Part shown: piece by piece, positions 19,230 through 29,400 of the stretch
Numbering within the stretch: the stretch's first letter is position 1
Layout of the letters: each line of letters starts with the position of its first letter
Assembly (NCBI RefSeq): GCF_004217315.1
Contig: NZ_SGWR01000002.1
Location: 674,414-738,413 of the forward strand
Reading direction: 5' to 3'
Origin: Corticibacter populi
GTDB lineage: Bacteria; Pseudomonadota; Gammaproteobacteria; Burkholderiales; Burkholderiaceae_C
DNA: 64,000 nt
Translations under genes and position numbers: made by a program
Notes under the pieces: generated by a model
The model's database searches: none
Told to the model about the DNA's origin: nothing
The model's input: only the letters and a program-made list of their open reading frames with translations

Positions 19230-19780
19230 CAGACCCGCCTTGGCGGCACGTCAACGCAGCCAAGGCCTTCGTCCAGCTGTGCGAGCTGCTCCAGGCAAGC
19301 CTGCATGGCCACTTCCAGGTGCGTCTCCACCGTCTTGATGCCGATGCCCATGCGGGCGGCCACCTCGGCACGCCCCAGTCCCTCGATGCGATACAGCATG
19401 AAGGCCTCGCGCGGCCGCGCCGGCAAGGCGGCGATGGCGCGCTCGATCGCCTCGAGGCGCTGGCGCGCTGCGACGATGACTTCGGGCTCCTGGGTGCGGC
19501 AGCCGGGCCATTGTGCCAGTCCGTCCTCGCCCGCTTCTGCCTCGGCCGCCGGTTCGCGCAACTGCGCCTGCAGCACGCCGCGGCGGTAATGGTCGGTGAG
19601 CAGGTTGCGGGCGATCCGGTAGAGCAGCGCACGCGGGTTGCGAATGGACCGGGCCGGCTCGCGCGCCAGCGTGGCGTAGATGCGGACGTAGGTTTCCTGC
19701 GTCAGGTCGGCGGCCACGGCGCGATCGGCCACCTTGCGGCCCAGAAAATTCAGCAGCTCCCGGTAATAACGCTCAAACAC
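19229..19780 (-). CDS. FecI-like ECF RNA polymerase sigma factor
   Basis: Extracytoplasmic-function sigma factor of 183 residues. Region 2 is FERYYRELLNFLGRKVADRAVAADLTQETYVRIY (DLTQETYVR is typical of FecI/PvdS-like sigmas). Region 4 is AIAALPARPREAFMLYRIEGLGRAEVAARMGIGIKTVETHLEVAMQAC with its helix-turn-helix. It is predicted to transcribe the receptor and peroxidase when FecR is triggered. It is the first gene of the minus-strand unit; I see no clear Fur box right upstream of it. An acidic linker (about 95-115) joins regions 2 and 4. Confidence 0.92.
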   Translation of the reverse strand: MFERYYRELLNFLGRKVADRAVAADLTQETYVRIYATLAREPARSIRNPRALLYRIARNLLTDHYRRGVLQAQLREPAAEAEAGEDGLAQWPGCRTQEPEVIVAARQRLEAIERAIAALPARPREAFMLYRIEGLGRAEVAARMGIGIKTVETHLEVAMQACLEQLAQLDEGLGCVDVPPRRV

Positions 19781-20069
19781 GACGACGCCCAGCCCGCAGG
19801 AATGCCGGGGAACCCTCGCATTGGCATGGCGACTCCCGGCTGAAGATGGGCAGGTTGGCTATTGGCTGCTGGCTGGCCTGCGAATGCACGGCGGCCGTTA
19901 TCGGCGCCCATGCGTGCGGCGCAGATTATAGGCGCCGGCTTGCGGCAGGCTGCGCCAGGCCTCCACAGCCTGCCGGGCGGCATGGATAGAATGGGTTCCT
20001 GTTGCCCATGCGCATCCATCTCATGGCTGTCGTCCCGGCCATTCCTTGCGACTTTCCCCATTCCCGACC

Positions 20070-20774
20070 ATGCCAGGCATTTATCTCGCATCCCAGAGCC
20101 CGCGGCGCAGCCAGTTGCTGACGCAGATCGGCGTGGCGCATACCCTGCTGCTGCCAGACCCCGCCAGCGACATCGCCGAGGACCCGGAAGCGCTGGAAGA
20201 CGTGCTGCCCGGCGAGTCGCCCGATGCCTATGTGCAGCGCGTGACCCTGCGCAAGCTCGACGCCGCTCAACAGCGGGCCCTGCGGCGCGCGCTGCCGCCC
20301 GCGCCCATCCTGTGCGCCGACACTACGGTGGAACTGGGCGGACAGATTCTGGGCAAGCCGGCCGATGCGACCGAGGCGCGGACCATGCTGGAGCGCCTGA
20401 GCGGCAGCACCCACCGGGTGCTGACGGCCGTGGCCGTCGCGCATGCCGGTCAGGTGCGGCAGGCGCTCTCGGTCTCCGAGGTGCGCTTTGCGCCCCTGAG
20501 CACTGCCGAGGTGCGGCATTACCTGGTTTCGGGCGAATGGCAGGGTAAGGCTGGCGGCTACGGCATCCAGGGTCTGGCGGCAGCCTTCGCCGCGCACATC
20601 AGCGGCAGCCATTCGGGCATCATGGGCCTGCCCCTGCATGAAACCTGGCAGTTGCTGCAAGCCCTGCGATGGCCGGGAACGGCGGCCGGGGTCTCCACCG
20701 ACATCACCGGGACCGCCGAAGCCGCTGACACCATCGAAGCCACCGAAGCCCTCCCAACACAGGCCCTGTCATGA
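20070..20774 (+). CDS. maf: Maf-type nucleotide pyrophosphatase (dTTP/UTP)
   Basis: House-cleaning nucleoside triphosphate pyrophosphatase of 234 residues that keeps dTTP, UTP or modified nucleotides in check. The N-terminal IYLASQSPRRSQLL and central LCADTTVELGGQILGKP are the Maf signature. KAGGYGIQGLAAAFA, rather than the YceF-type sequence, places it in the YhdE (dTTPase/UTPase) subfamily. An upstream TTG (20046) is less likely than ATG at 20070. Its stop overlaps the rng start (ATGA at 20771), so the two are translationally coupled. rlmH, which usually precedes maf in relatives, is absent. Confidence 0.92.
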   Translation: MPGIYLASQSPRRSQLLTQIGVAHTLLLPDPASDIAEDPEALEDVLPGESPDAYVQRVTLRKLDAAQQRALRRALPPAPILCADTTVELGGQILGKPADATEARTMLERLSGSTHRVLTAVAVAHAGQVRQALSVSEVRFAPLSTAEVRHYLVSGEWQGKAGGYGIQGLAAAFAAHISGSHSGIMGLPLHETWQLLQALRWPGTAAGVSTDITGTAEAADTIEATEALPTQALS

Positions 20775-22393
20775 ACCCGCAGAACGACACCCCGGCCGCC
20801 CCGGCAACATCGCCGGCCAACGATACCGACGCGATGGACGCCATGGACGCCATGGACGGGCAAGGCGCGGCCGCCGCCGCGCAGCCCCGTCATGCCCCCG
20901 AGCAGCACGACATCCTGATCAACTGGTCGCCCCAGGAGACGCGCGTGGCCGTCGTCGAGGGCGGCTCGGTGCAGGAGATCCACCTCGAGCGCACGCTCGA
21001 GCGCGGCCTGGTCGGCAACATCTACCTGGGCAAGGTCGCGCGGGTATTGCCGGGCATGCAGTCGGCCTTCATCGACATCGGCTTCGAGCGCGCGGCCTTT
21101 CTGCACGTGGCCGATGTCTGGCAACGCCAAGCCAATGGCGAGACGCTGGCGACGACGCGCCGGCTTGAGCCGGTCAAGCCCATCGAGCGGCAGGTCTTCG
21201 AGGGCCAGAGCATCCTCGTGCAGGTCATCAAGGACCCGATCGGCAAGAAAGGCGCGCGTCTGTCCACGCAGATCAGCATCGCCGGGCGCTCGCTGGTGTT
21301 CCTGCCGCAGGACGACCACATCGGCGTCTCGCAGAAGATCCCGCTCAGGGAGCGCGACGCGCTGCGCCAGCGCCTCCTGACACTGGTGCGGGCGCATACG
21401 CCGGCCCAGGAACGCACCGGCGGCTTCATCCTGCGCACCAATGGCGAGGAGGCCGGCGATGCCGAGTTGATCGAGGACATCCTCTACCTGCGCAAGACCT
21501 GGCGCAAGATCCAGGAGGCGGCGCTGACGCAGCCGGCCACCAGCCTGCTGCACCAGGACCTGGACCTGCTGCGCCGCGTGCTGCGCGACCTGACCAACGA
21601 GGCCACGCGCGCAGTGGAGATCGATTCGCGCGAGCAGTTTGCCGCGCTGCAGGGCTTTGCCCGCGAATACATGCCGGCGGCGCTGCCCAGGCTGCAGCTC
21701 TACCAGGGCGAGCGCCCCATTTTCGACCTCTTCAACGTGGACGAGGAAATCCGCCTGGCACTGGGCCGGCGCGTCGAGCTCAAATCGGGCGGCTACCTGA
21801 TCATCGACCAGACCGAGGCGCTCACCACCATCGACGTCAACACCGGCGGCTATGTGGGCGCGCGCAACTTCGACGACACCATCTTCAAGACCAACCTGGA
21901 GGCCACACAGGCCATTGCCCGCCAGCTGCGGCTGCGCAACCTCGGCGGCATCATCGTGGTGGACTTCATCGACATGACGCGCGAGGAACACCAGCAGGCC
22001 GTGCTGCAGGAGTTCCGCAAGCAGCTCGCACGCGACCGCGTCAAGACCACCGCCTGCGAATTCTCGCCGCTGGGCCTGGTGGAGATGACCCGCAAGCGCA
22101 CGCGCGAATCACTGGCCCACGTGCTCACCCGCCCCTGCGAGGTGTGCGGCGGCACCGGCGAAGTCAAGACGCCGCGCAGCGTCTGCTACGACATCCTGCG
22201 CGAGATCCTGCGCGAGGCGCGCCAGTTCAGCCCGCGCGAGATCAAGGTGCTGGCCGCCCCCGAGGTCATCGAGCTGTTCCTCGACGAGGAAAGCCAGTAC
22301 CTCGCCAGCCTCTCGGACTTCATCGAGAAACCCATCGGCCTGGTCGCCGAGAACGCACTGGCGCCCGACCGTTACGACATCGTGCTGCTCTGA
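20771..22393 (+). CDS. rng: Ribonuclease G
   Basis: Endoribonuclease of the RNase E/G family that matures 16S rRNA 5' ends and degrades mRNAs. The 540-residue protein has the conserved start of the S1 domain, QETRVAVVEGGSVQEIHLER...GNIYLGKVARVLPGMQSAFIDIGFERAAFLH. The catalytic DNase-I-like domain includes the metal ligands in TTIDVNTGGYVG and IIVVDFIDM. The Zn-link is CEVCGGTGE near residue 457. Unlike E. coli RNase G, it has a roughly 50-residue acidic/Ala-rich leader with an Ala-Met-Asp triple repeat (DAMDAMDAMDG). It overlaps maf by 4 bp and ppk2 follows 22 bp later. Confidence 0.94.
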   Translation: MNPQNDTPAAPATSPANDTDAMDAMDAMDGQGAAAAAQPRHAPEQHDILINWSPQETRVAVVEGGSVQEIHLERTLERGLVGNIYLGKVARVLPGMQSAFIDIGFERAAFLHVADVWQRQANGETLATTRRLEPVKPIERQVFEGQSILVQVIKDPIGKKGARLSTQISIAGRSLVFLPQDDHIGVSQKIPLRERDALRQRLLTLVRAHTPAQERTGGFILRTNGEEAGDAELIEDILYLRKTWRKIQEAALTQPATSLLHQDLDLLRRVLRDLTNEATRAVEIDSREQFAALQGFAREYMPAALPRLQLYQGERPIFDLFNVDEEIRLALGRRVELKSGGYLIIDQTEALTTIDVNTGGYVGARNFDDTIFKTNLEATQAIARQLRLRNLGGIIVVDFIDMTREEHQQAVLQEFRKQLARDRVKTTACEFSPLGLVEMTRKRTRESLAHVLTRPCEVCGGTGEVKTPRSVCYDILREILREARQFSPREIKVLAAPEVIELFLDEESQYLASLSDFIEKPIGLVAENALAPDRYDIVLL

Positions 22394-22415
22394 ACGGCAC
22401 CCTCCCTGAAAGACC

Positions 22416-23222
22416 ATGAAAAGCTTCAAACCCTATTGCATCGGCGCCAAGCGCAGCCTCGGCGACATCAACCCGGCCGACACCTACTTCAAGCTCAAGA
22501 ACAAGCAGGCAGAACTGCAGCGCCTGGAGGAGCTCGCCGTCGAGCTCGACGGCCTACAGAACATCCTGTATGCCGAACACCAGCGCAAGGTGCTGCTGGT
22601 GCTGCAGGGCCTGGACACCAGCGGCAAGGATGGCACCATCCGCTGGGTGTTCTCGCGCACCTCGCCGCTGGGCGTGCGCGTGGCGGCCTTCAAGGCCCCC
22701 AGCGAGATCGAGAAGGCGCGCGACTTCCTTTGGCGCTGCCACATGGTGGTGCCCGGCACCGGCGAACTGGCAGTGTGGAACCGCAGCCATTACGAGGACG
22801 TGCTGGTGCCCGTCGTCGAGGGCTGGATCGATGCGGCCGAAACCCAGCGCCGCTACGCCCACATCAACAACTTCGAGCGGCTGCTGGTCGAGACCGGCAC
22901 CACCGTCATCAAGTGCATGCTGCACATCAGCAAGGAAGAGCAGAAAAAACGCCTGCAGGACCGCCTCGACGACCCCGACAAGCACTGGAAGTTCAGCATT
23001 GGCGACCTGCACACCCGCTCGCAGTGGGACGACTACCAGCGGGCCTATGCCGCCATGCTGCAGGCCACCTCGACCAGCCACGCGCCCTGGTACGTCATTC
23101 CGGCCGACAACAAGCGCCACCGCAACCTGATGATCGCGCAACTGCTCAACAGCCGGCTGCGCGCCATGAAGCTGCAGATGCCCAGCGCCGACCCGGCCCT
23201 CAAGGACGTGGTGATCGATTGA
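22416..23222 (+). CDS. ppk2: Polyphosphate kinase 2 family protein
   Basis: Uses polyphosphate to phosphorylate nucleotides (AMP/ADP, GDP and similar). The 268-residue single-domain protein has a P-loop, GLDTSGKDG at residues 65-73, followed by TIRWVFSRTSPLGVRVAAFKAPSEIEKARDFLWR. The Walker B-like WNRSHYEDVLVPVV and the C-terminal APWYVIPADNKRHRNLMIAQLL are the PPK2 family lid and tail. Its sequence looks closest to the PPK2 class III type (polyphosphate:nucleotide phosphotransferase); this is judged by eye. Coupled closely to rng. Confidence 0.92.
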   Translation: MKSFKPYCIGAKRSLGDINPADTYFKLKNKQAELQRLEELAVELDGLQNILYAEHQRKVLLVLQGLDTSGKDGTIRWVFSRTSPLGVRVAAFKAPSEIEKARDFLWRCHMVVPGTGELAVWNRSHYEDVLVPVVEGWIDAAETQRRYAHINNFERLLVETGTTVIKCMLHISKEEQKKRLQDRLDDPDKHWKFSIGDLHTRSQWDDYQRAYAAMLQATSTSHAPWYVIPADNKRHRNLMIAQLLNSRLRAMKLQMPSADPALKDVVID

Positions 23223-23260
23223 CCGCTTGATCGAATGAGGAGCGGCGGGCCGCCGCCCTC

Positions 23261-24127
23261 TTAGAACCTTCCGCGCCAGGGCACCAGCCTCGCCTCCACC
23301 CAGCGCATCAGCAGATCGAAGCTCCAGGCCACCAGGCCGATCACCAGAATGCCCATGACGACGATGTCGGTGCGCAGGAAGTTCGAGGCATTGAGCACCA
23401 TCTGCCCCAGGCCGACGGTGGCGGCCACCATCTCGGCGGCCACCAGCGTGGTCCAGCCAAAGCCGATGGCGATGCGCAGCCCCACCAGGATGTCCGGCAG
23501 CGCCGCCGGCACGATCACGTGGGTGATGAGCTGCCAGCGGCTCGCCCCCAGGGACAGCGCGGCATTGATCTGCTCGATGCTGGCGCTCCTGACGCCAGCC
23601 TTGGCCGCCAGCGCGATCGGCGCGAAGCAGGCCAGGTAGATCAGGATGACCTTGGAGGTCTCGTCGATGCCGAACCAGATCACGATCAGCGGCAGGTAAG
23701 CCAGCGGCGGCAGCGGCCGGTAGAACTCGATGGGCGGATCGAAAATGCCGCGCGCGATGCGGCTCGCCCCCATCGCAATGCCGATGGGCACGGCCGTGAC
23801 CACTGCCAGCAGGAAAGCGCCGAAAACGCGCAATGCACTCCACTGCAAATGCACCAGCAGGCTCTGACCGCCCTGGATGTTGCCGCTCCAGGCGTTCAGA
23901 AAGGCGTTCTTGATGGCTTCCGGCGCCGGCAGAAACAGCGGTGGCACCCAGCCGCGCGCGGTGCTCAGCCACCATAGTCCCAGCAGCGCGGCGATGCAGG
24001 CCACGCTGATCGGGCGGCTCGAGCCCGCGCCCGGCAGGCGAAACTGCGGCACCGCAGGCAACGGCGCCGCGCCGTGGGCACCCTCCTCCGGGGCGCGCGT
24101 GCTCGCTGTTTCGTGAGAGACGGTCAT
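23261..24127 (-). CDS. tauC: Taurine ABC transporter permease
   Basis: Inner-membrane permease of 288 residues with six predicted membrane helices and the BPD_transp_1 EAA loop (EQINAALSLGASRWQLITHVIVPAALPDILVGLRIAIGFGW). It is nearest to TauC/SsuC-type permeases, and the solute-binding partner in the same operon is clearly TauA. The start ATG at 24127 (MTVSHETAS) is chosen because everything upstream in frame is the reverse complement of tauB. It lies 40 bp after tauB. Confidence 0.92.
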   Translation of the reverse strand: MTVSHETASTRAPEEGAHGAAPLPAVPQFRLPGAGSSRPISVACIAALLGLWWLSTARGWVPPLFLPAPEAIKNAFLNAWSGNIQGGQSLLVHLQWSALRVFGAFLLAVVTAVPIGIAMGASRIARGIFDPPIEFYRPLPPLAYLPLIVIWFGIDETSKVILIYLACFAPIALAAKAGVRSASIEQINAALSLGASRWQLITHVIVPAALPDILVGLRIAIGFGWTTLVAAEMVAATVGLGQMVLNASNFLRTDIVVMGILVIGLVAWSFDLLMRWVEARLVPWRGRF

Positions 24128-24167
24128 GATGGCAATTCCTGCGGCGGTCAAAGCCTCTGATGCGTCT

Positions 24168-25061
24168 TCAGGCGGCCTGCGGCCATGCGCCGGCGGGAGG
24201 TGCCGACGGATCTGCCGCTGCGCCGTCCGCAGGCGGCGCAATCCAGCCCAGCACGCGCTCGCGCCAGTCGATGAATTCACGGCTGGCCTTGATGGAGCGG
24301 GCCTGGCGGCTGGCCAGATATTGGCGGCTGAAGCCGATGGCATGCTGCTCGGCAATGCGGCCCGGCCGCGGCGACATGACCACCAGTCGGCTGCCGAGGA
24401 ACAAGGCCTCCTCCACATCGTGGGTGATGAAGAGGACCGTCTTGCCGGTGCGCTGCCAGAGGTCGAGCACCAGTTCCTGGATGGACTCGCGCGTGAACGC
24501 GTCGAGCGCGCCCAGCGGCTCGTCCATCAGCAGCACCTGCGGGTCGCTGGCGAGTGCACGGGCAATGCCCACGCGCTGCTGCATGCCGCCCGAGAGCTGC
24601 CAGACCGGCGCGCGGGCAAAGCCTTCGAGCCCAACCAGCGCCAGCTTCTCGGCGGCGATGCGGCGGCGTTCGGCCGCGCCCAGGCCGCGCAGGCGCAAAC
24701 CCAGTGCCACGTTGTCCTGCACGTTCAGCCAGGGCAGCAAGGCGTGCTTCTGGAACACCACGCCGCGCTCGGCGCCGGGGCCCGTGACCTGGTGGCCGTC
24801 GAGCCACACGCCGCCGGCCGAAGCCGGCGTGAAGCCGGCAATGCAGTTGAGCAAGGTGGTCTTGCCGCAGCCGGAGGCCCCCAGCGCCACGACGAATTCG
24901 CCCTGCGCGATGTCCAGATCGACATGGCTGAGTGCCAGCGTGGCCGGCTGCGTGCCACTGCCGATGTAGCGCACCGAGAGGTCGCGCACCTGCAGGCCGG
25001 CAAAGCCGCCGGCGGCTGCCGGCGCACCGGATGCCGCGACGCTGGCGTGGCCTGCCGTCAT
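24168..25061 (-). CDS. tauB: Taurine ABC transporter ATP-binding protein
   Basis: Cytoplasmic ATPase of 297 residues energising TauC. Walker A is GASGCGKTT, the ABC signature [15 protein letters not shown], Walker [13 protein letters not shown], and the switch His is in [12 protein letters not shown]. An Ala/Gly-rich leader of about 20 residues precedes [10 protein letters not shown]. The start at 25061 overlaps the tauA stop codon (ATGA), so translation is coupled. Confidence 0.93.
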   Translation of the reverse strand: MTAGHASVAASGAPAAAGGFAGLQVRDLSVRYIGSGTQPATLALSHVDLDIAQGEFVVALGASGCGKTTLLNCIAGFTPASAGGVWLDGHQVTGPGAERGVVFQKHALLPWLNVQDNVALGLRLRGLGAAERRRIAAEKLALVGLEGFARAPVWQLSGGMQQRVGIARALASDPQVLLMDEPLGALDAFTRESIQELVLDLWQRTGKTVLFITHDVEEALFLGSRLVVMSPRPGRIAEQHAIGFSRQYLASRQARSIKASREFIDWRERVLGWIAPPADGAAADPSAPPAGAWPQAA

Positions 25062-26080
25062 TGCGCGGCCCGCTCCACCCAGCGCGGGTTGATGCCTGCC
25101 GCGTAGTCGGGCAACACCGCCTGGATGGTGCCCTGCTCCTTGAGGAACTCGGCCGTCGCCGCCAGCGACCGGGCCACCAGCGCCTCCTTGCCGCCCCCCA
25201 GCCACTGCGCGCTGGCCTGCTCGGCCGGCGGCACAAAGGCATACAGCGCCAGGCTGGCGGGCACGCTCTCGGCGGTGGCGCCACTCCACTTGGCCACCGC
25301 CCGGACCTTGTCGGAGCCGGCCGACCAGCCGGCCTTGTTGTTCACATAGTCCTGGTCGGTCTCGGCCAGCACCTTGACGAATTCGGTCAGGAAGGCGTCA
25401 TGGTCCTTGGCGAAGTCCTTGCGCACGGCAATCGCATCGAAGGTCGCCTTGCCGGTCTCGCCAGCAATCTGCCCGGAGGTCACCAGCACGCTGCCGTCCT
25501 GCTTGACCTGCGCGAGCACCGGATCCCAGATGAAGGTGGCATCGATGTCCCCGCGCTGCCAGGCCGCCAGGATCTCCGGCGGGCGGAGGTTGAGGATCTG
25601 CACCTCGCCCGGCTTGATGCCTTCCTTCTCCAGCGCCACCAGCAGGTGGAAATGCGTGGTCGATGCAAACGGCAGCGCAATCTTCTTGCCCTTCAGGTCG
25701 GCGATGCTCTGCACGCCCGAATCCTTGCGCGCCACCAGCGCCTCGGCGTCGTTGATGTTGTCGAGGATCCAGAACACCTCGATGGGCACCCCCTGCGACA
25801 ACGCGGCGGCAAAGGGCGAGGAGCCGGCCTCGCCAATGTCGATGGCTCCCGAGGCCAGCGCCCGCACCACCTCGGCGCCGCTGCCGATCTGGCGGTAGGT
25901 CACCTTGTAGCCGGTGCGCTCTTCCACCAGCTTGGCCTCCTGCGCATGGCGCCAGGGCACGATCATGTCCTGGTAACCGATCACCACCTCCTTCTTCTGG
26001 GCATGGGCAGCCTGGCCCAGCACGGCGGCTGCGGCCAGGGCCACGATCTGAACGAACCAGGAACGGCGGGAACGGGACAT
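25058..26080 (-). CDS. tauA: Taurine-binding periplasmic protein
   Basis: Solute-binding component of 340 residues with a signal peptide ending AAHAQ. It aligns by eye with E. coli TauA over long blocks: [89 protein letters not shown], and [11 protein letters not shown]. This makes taurine or a related alkanesulfonate the likely substrate. The start is ATG at 26080, the base of the signal peptide, preceded by AAGGAGAAAACGCC. tauD (taurine dioxygenase) is not in the window. The upstream AT-rich region suggests control by a LysR-type sulfur regulator such as CysB/Cbl/SsuR (inference). Confidence 0.93.
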   Translation of the reverse strand: MSRSRRSWFVQIVALAAAAVLGQAAHAQKKEVVIGYQDMIVPWRHAQEAKLVEERTGYKVTYRQIGSGAEVVRALASGAIDIGEAGSSPFAAALSQGVPIEVFWILDNINDAEALVARKDSGVQSIADLKGKKIALPFASTTHFHLLVALEKEGIKPGEVQILNLRPPEILAAWQRGDIDATFIWDPVLAQVKQDGSVLVTSGQIAGETGKATFDAIAVRKDFAKDHDAFLTEFVKVLAETDQDYVNNKAGWSAGSDKVRAVAKWSGATAESVPASLALYAFVPPAEQASAQWLGGGKEALVARSLAATAEFLKEQGTIQAVLPDYAAGINPRWVERAAQ

Positions 26081-26251
26081 GGCGTTTTCTCCTTGAAAAT
26101 CGGGAGGCGCCCGCCGGAGACGGACCCGCAGGCCCAGCCGCTCCGGCCAGCCTTCTTCCCCCTTGTTGGCTGACGCTGTTTGCACACGTTGGAAGGACAC
26201 CGGAATGGTAGTGACAAAGCCCGGCATCATCGCCTCCATATTCAGATATTG

Positions 26252-26284
26252 TTCTTATGAATTAATTAAAAATAGAAATAAGAA
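26252..26284 (-). promoter_or_regulatory. Candidate operator of the tau operon
   Basis: Arms TTCTTAT and ATAAGAA, 19 bp apart, in an AT-rich stretch about 170-205 bp upstream of the tauA start. The position suits a LysR-type activator site; inference only. Confidence 0.35.
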
Positions 26285-26334
26285 ATAAAGGTTGCCCGCG
26301 TTTGCGCATGCCCCACCTGCCGGAGACAAACAGT

Positions 26335-26363
26335 CCCCCCAAAAAAGCGTGAACAGGTTCTAA
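26335..26363. repeat. Half copy of the argH-downstream repeat element
   Basis: Contains GTGAACAGGTTCTAA preceded by a C-run and A-run, closely matching the right arm of the inverted-repeat element at 43555-43653. No partner arm is seen here. Confidence 0.5.
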
Positions 26364-26448
26364 ACTCGCGGGCAAATACCCGGCGGACGACCGGGCCTGC
26401 ACAGTCCCCTGCCACCAACGACCGCCCCAACCCAAGGAGACGCCACAG

Positions 26449-29400
26449 ATGCAGCCCGGCTGGGTGATTCTGGTTTCGCTGCTGTATGCCGCCATGCTGT
26501 TTGCCGTGGCCTGGCTGGGCGACCGCCATCCGCACTACGTGCAGCGCGGCTGGCTGCGTACCGGCGTCTACAGCCTGGCACTGGCGGTGTACTGCTCGTC
26601 GTGGACCTTCTACGGCGCCGTCGGCACCGCAGCCCGCTATGGGCTGGGCTACCTGCCGATCTACCTCGGGCCGCTGCTGATGTTCCTGCTGGGCTGGCGC
26701 ATGATCGAGCGGCTGGCGCTGGTCGCCAAGAGCCAGAACACCGTCTCGATCGCCGACTTCATCGGCTCGCGCTTTGGCCGCTCGCCCCGCCTGGCGGCGC
26801 TGGTGACGGTGATCGCGCTGATCGCCGCCGTGCCCTATCTGGCGCTGCAGTACCGGGCCGTGGTCAGCAGCCTGAGCGTACTCACCGGCGCCGACACCAG
26901 CACCAGCCACCTGGGCGACCCGGCGCTGTACGTGGCCATCATCATGGCGCTGTTCGCCATCCTGTTCGGCACGCGCCAGGTCGATGCCACCGAGCACCGG
27001 CCCGGCCTGATGCTGGCGGTGGCGCTCGAATCGCTCGTCAAGCTGGTGGCGCTGGTGGCCATCGGCCTGCTGGCACTGCACTGGTTCGGCGGCTACGACC
27101 TGTCGGCAGTGGAGGCCTCGCGCCAGTTGCTGCGCAGCACCACACCGGTGGGCTTCACGGCGCAGACGCTGCTGGCCTTTGCCGCCATCATCTGCCTGCC
27201 GCGCCAGTTCCACGTCGCCATCGTCGAATGCGGCGAGGTCGCCGACATCCGGCGCGCGCGCTGGCTGTTCGGCCTGTACCTGGTGATCGTCAGCGCCATG
27301 GTGCTGCCCATTGCCGCCGCCGGCGTGGAACTCTTCGGCATGGAAGGCGGCGTCGCGCCCGACAGCTTCGTGCTGGCGCTGCCGCTCGCACTGAACCGCG
27401 ACCTGCTGGCGCTGGGCGCCTACATCGGCGGCTTTTCGGCGGCCACCGGCATGGTCATCGTCGTCAGCGTGGCGCTCTCGAACATGGTCAGCAACGACCT
27501 GGTCATGCCGCTGCTGCTTCGGCGCGGCTGGCTCTCCGGCCCTGCCGGAACTGCCGGAACCGCCGGAACCGCCGCCGCGCCGCGCCGCGCCGGCGGCGAC
27601 GCTCCGCCGCTGGCCAACATGGCACCCACCGTGCTGTGGGTGCGGCGCCTGTCCATCATGGCGCTGGCCGCGCTCGCCTACGGCTATTCGCGCGGCACCG
27701 CCAGCCACACCGAGCTGGCCAGCTTCGGCCTGATGGCCTTTGCCGCCGTGGCCCAGTTCGCCCCGGCGCTGCTGGCCGGCCTGTACTGGCACGGCGCCAG
27801 CCGCCGCGGCGTCGAGGCCGGCCTGCTGGCAGGCTTTGGCGTGTGGTGCTACACGCTGCTGCTGCCCAGCTTCGTCGAGGCCGGCTGGCTGCCCGGCGGC
27901 TGGCTGGCCACCGGCCCCTTCGGGCTGGACTGGCTGCGCCCCCACCATCTGTTCGGCAGCCGCGGCTGGGACGCGCTCACCCACGGCACCTTCTGGTCGC
28001 TGCTGCTGAACGTGCTGACACTGGTGCTGGTGTCGCTGCGCTGGCGCCCGGGCCTGACCGAGCAGATGCAGGCCCAGCCCTTTCTCGCCCCGCCGGGCCA
28101 GGAGCGGCCCCGCTCGGCCGGCACCACCACCTTCAGCCAGGCCGACCTCCGTGTGCGCGACCTGCAAACCGTGGCCGCGCACATCATCGGCGCCGGCACG
28201 GCCGAACGGGCCTTTGCCGGGCAGGCACGAACGCGTGCCATCCGGCTGGAGCCGGAGCTGCGCGCCGACCGCCGCTGGGTGCATTTCACCGAACTGCTGC
28301 TGACCGGCGCAGTGGGCGCCTCCTCGGCGCGGCTGGTGATGACGCGCGCGCTGCAGGGCTCGGGCATGGAACTGGCCGCGGTGATGGCGGTGCTCGACGA
28401 GGCCGGCCAGGAGCTGCGCTTCAACCGCAACATCCTGCTGGCCACGCTGGAGAACATCGACCCGGGCGTGAGCGTGGTCGATGCCGAGATGCGCCTGGTG
28501 GCCTGGAACCTGCGCTATCAGCAGCTCTTCGATTACCCCGACGGCATGCTCTACGTGGGTCGCCAGGTCGCCGAGCTGATCGGCCACAACCTGCAGCGCG
28601 GCCTGCTGGGCAAGGCTCCGCCGGCCAACGTGCAGGTCGAGGTGGACAAGCGCATCGCCTACATGCGTGCCGGCTCGGCCTACACCTTCGTGCGGCAGCT
28701 GCCCGACGGCCGCTTCATCGAGCTGCGCGGCCATCCGCTGCCCGACGGCGGCTATGTGACCAGCTACAGCGACATCACCGCCTTCAAGCAGGCCGAGCGC
28801 GAGTTGCGCGAAATCAACGAAACGCTGGAGCAGCGCGTGGCCGAGCGTTCGCGCGAGCTGGCCGCCGCGCACGAATCGCGCAGCCGCTACCTCACCGCCA
28901 TCAGTCACGACGTGCTGCAGCCCATCCACGCGGCGCGCCTCTTCGCCTCGGCACTGCGCGAAGAGCACCAGCCGGCGCAGATGCAGCACCTGGCCGAGCA
29001 CGTCGATACCGCGCTGCACGCGGCCGAGGAACTGCTCGACGGCATTCTCGACATCTCGCGGCTCGATGCCGGTGCGCTGCAACCCGACATCGCCCCCGTC
29101 AACGTGCAGCCCCTGCTGCAGGAACTGGTGGCGCAGTACACCCCGCTGGCGCAACGGCGCGGCCTGCGGCTGCGCCTGCATGCCCGGGCGCTCTGGGTGC
29201 GAAGCGATGCCCGGCTGCTGCGCCGCGTGCTGCAGAACTTCGTGGCCAATGCGCTGCGCTATACGCAAAGCGGCCGCATCGTGCTGGCCGCCCGCGTACG
29301 CGGCGCCGCCGTGCAGTTGCAGGTCTGGGACAGCGGCCCCGGCATCCCGCAGGCGCACCTGCAGAACATCTACGAGGAATTCCACCGCTATCAGCAGCAT

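Larger units (their letters stand above)
26081..26448. promoter_or_regulatory. Divergent intergenic region tauA / crbS
   Basis: No gene is supported here. It holds an AT-rich island (about 26240-26290, unusual for this genome) upstream of tauA, a TTCTTAT/ATAAGAA inverted repeat at 26252-26284, and a half copy of the repeat found after argH at 26335-26363. The crbS ribosome-binding site (AAGGAGA at about 26434) lies at its right end. Confidence 0.6.

Noticed and set aside
23240-23262. Terminator between ppk2 and tauC
   Set aside because: GCGGCG/CGCCGC can pair, but there is no T-run on either side and the loop is minimal; kept out of the feature list.
23261-23272. Third copy of the argH repeat end (TTAGAACCT)
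   Set aside because: Only nine bases match and they overlap the tauC stop codon; this is within chance.
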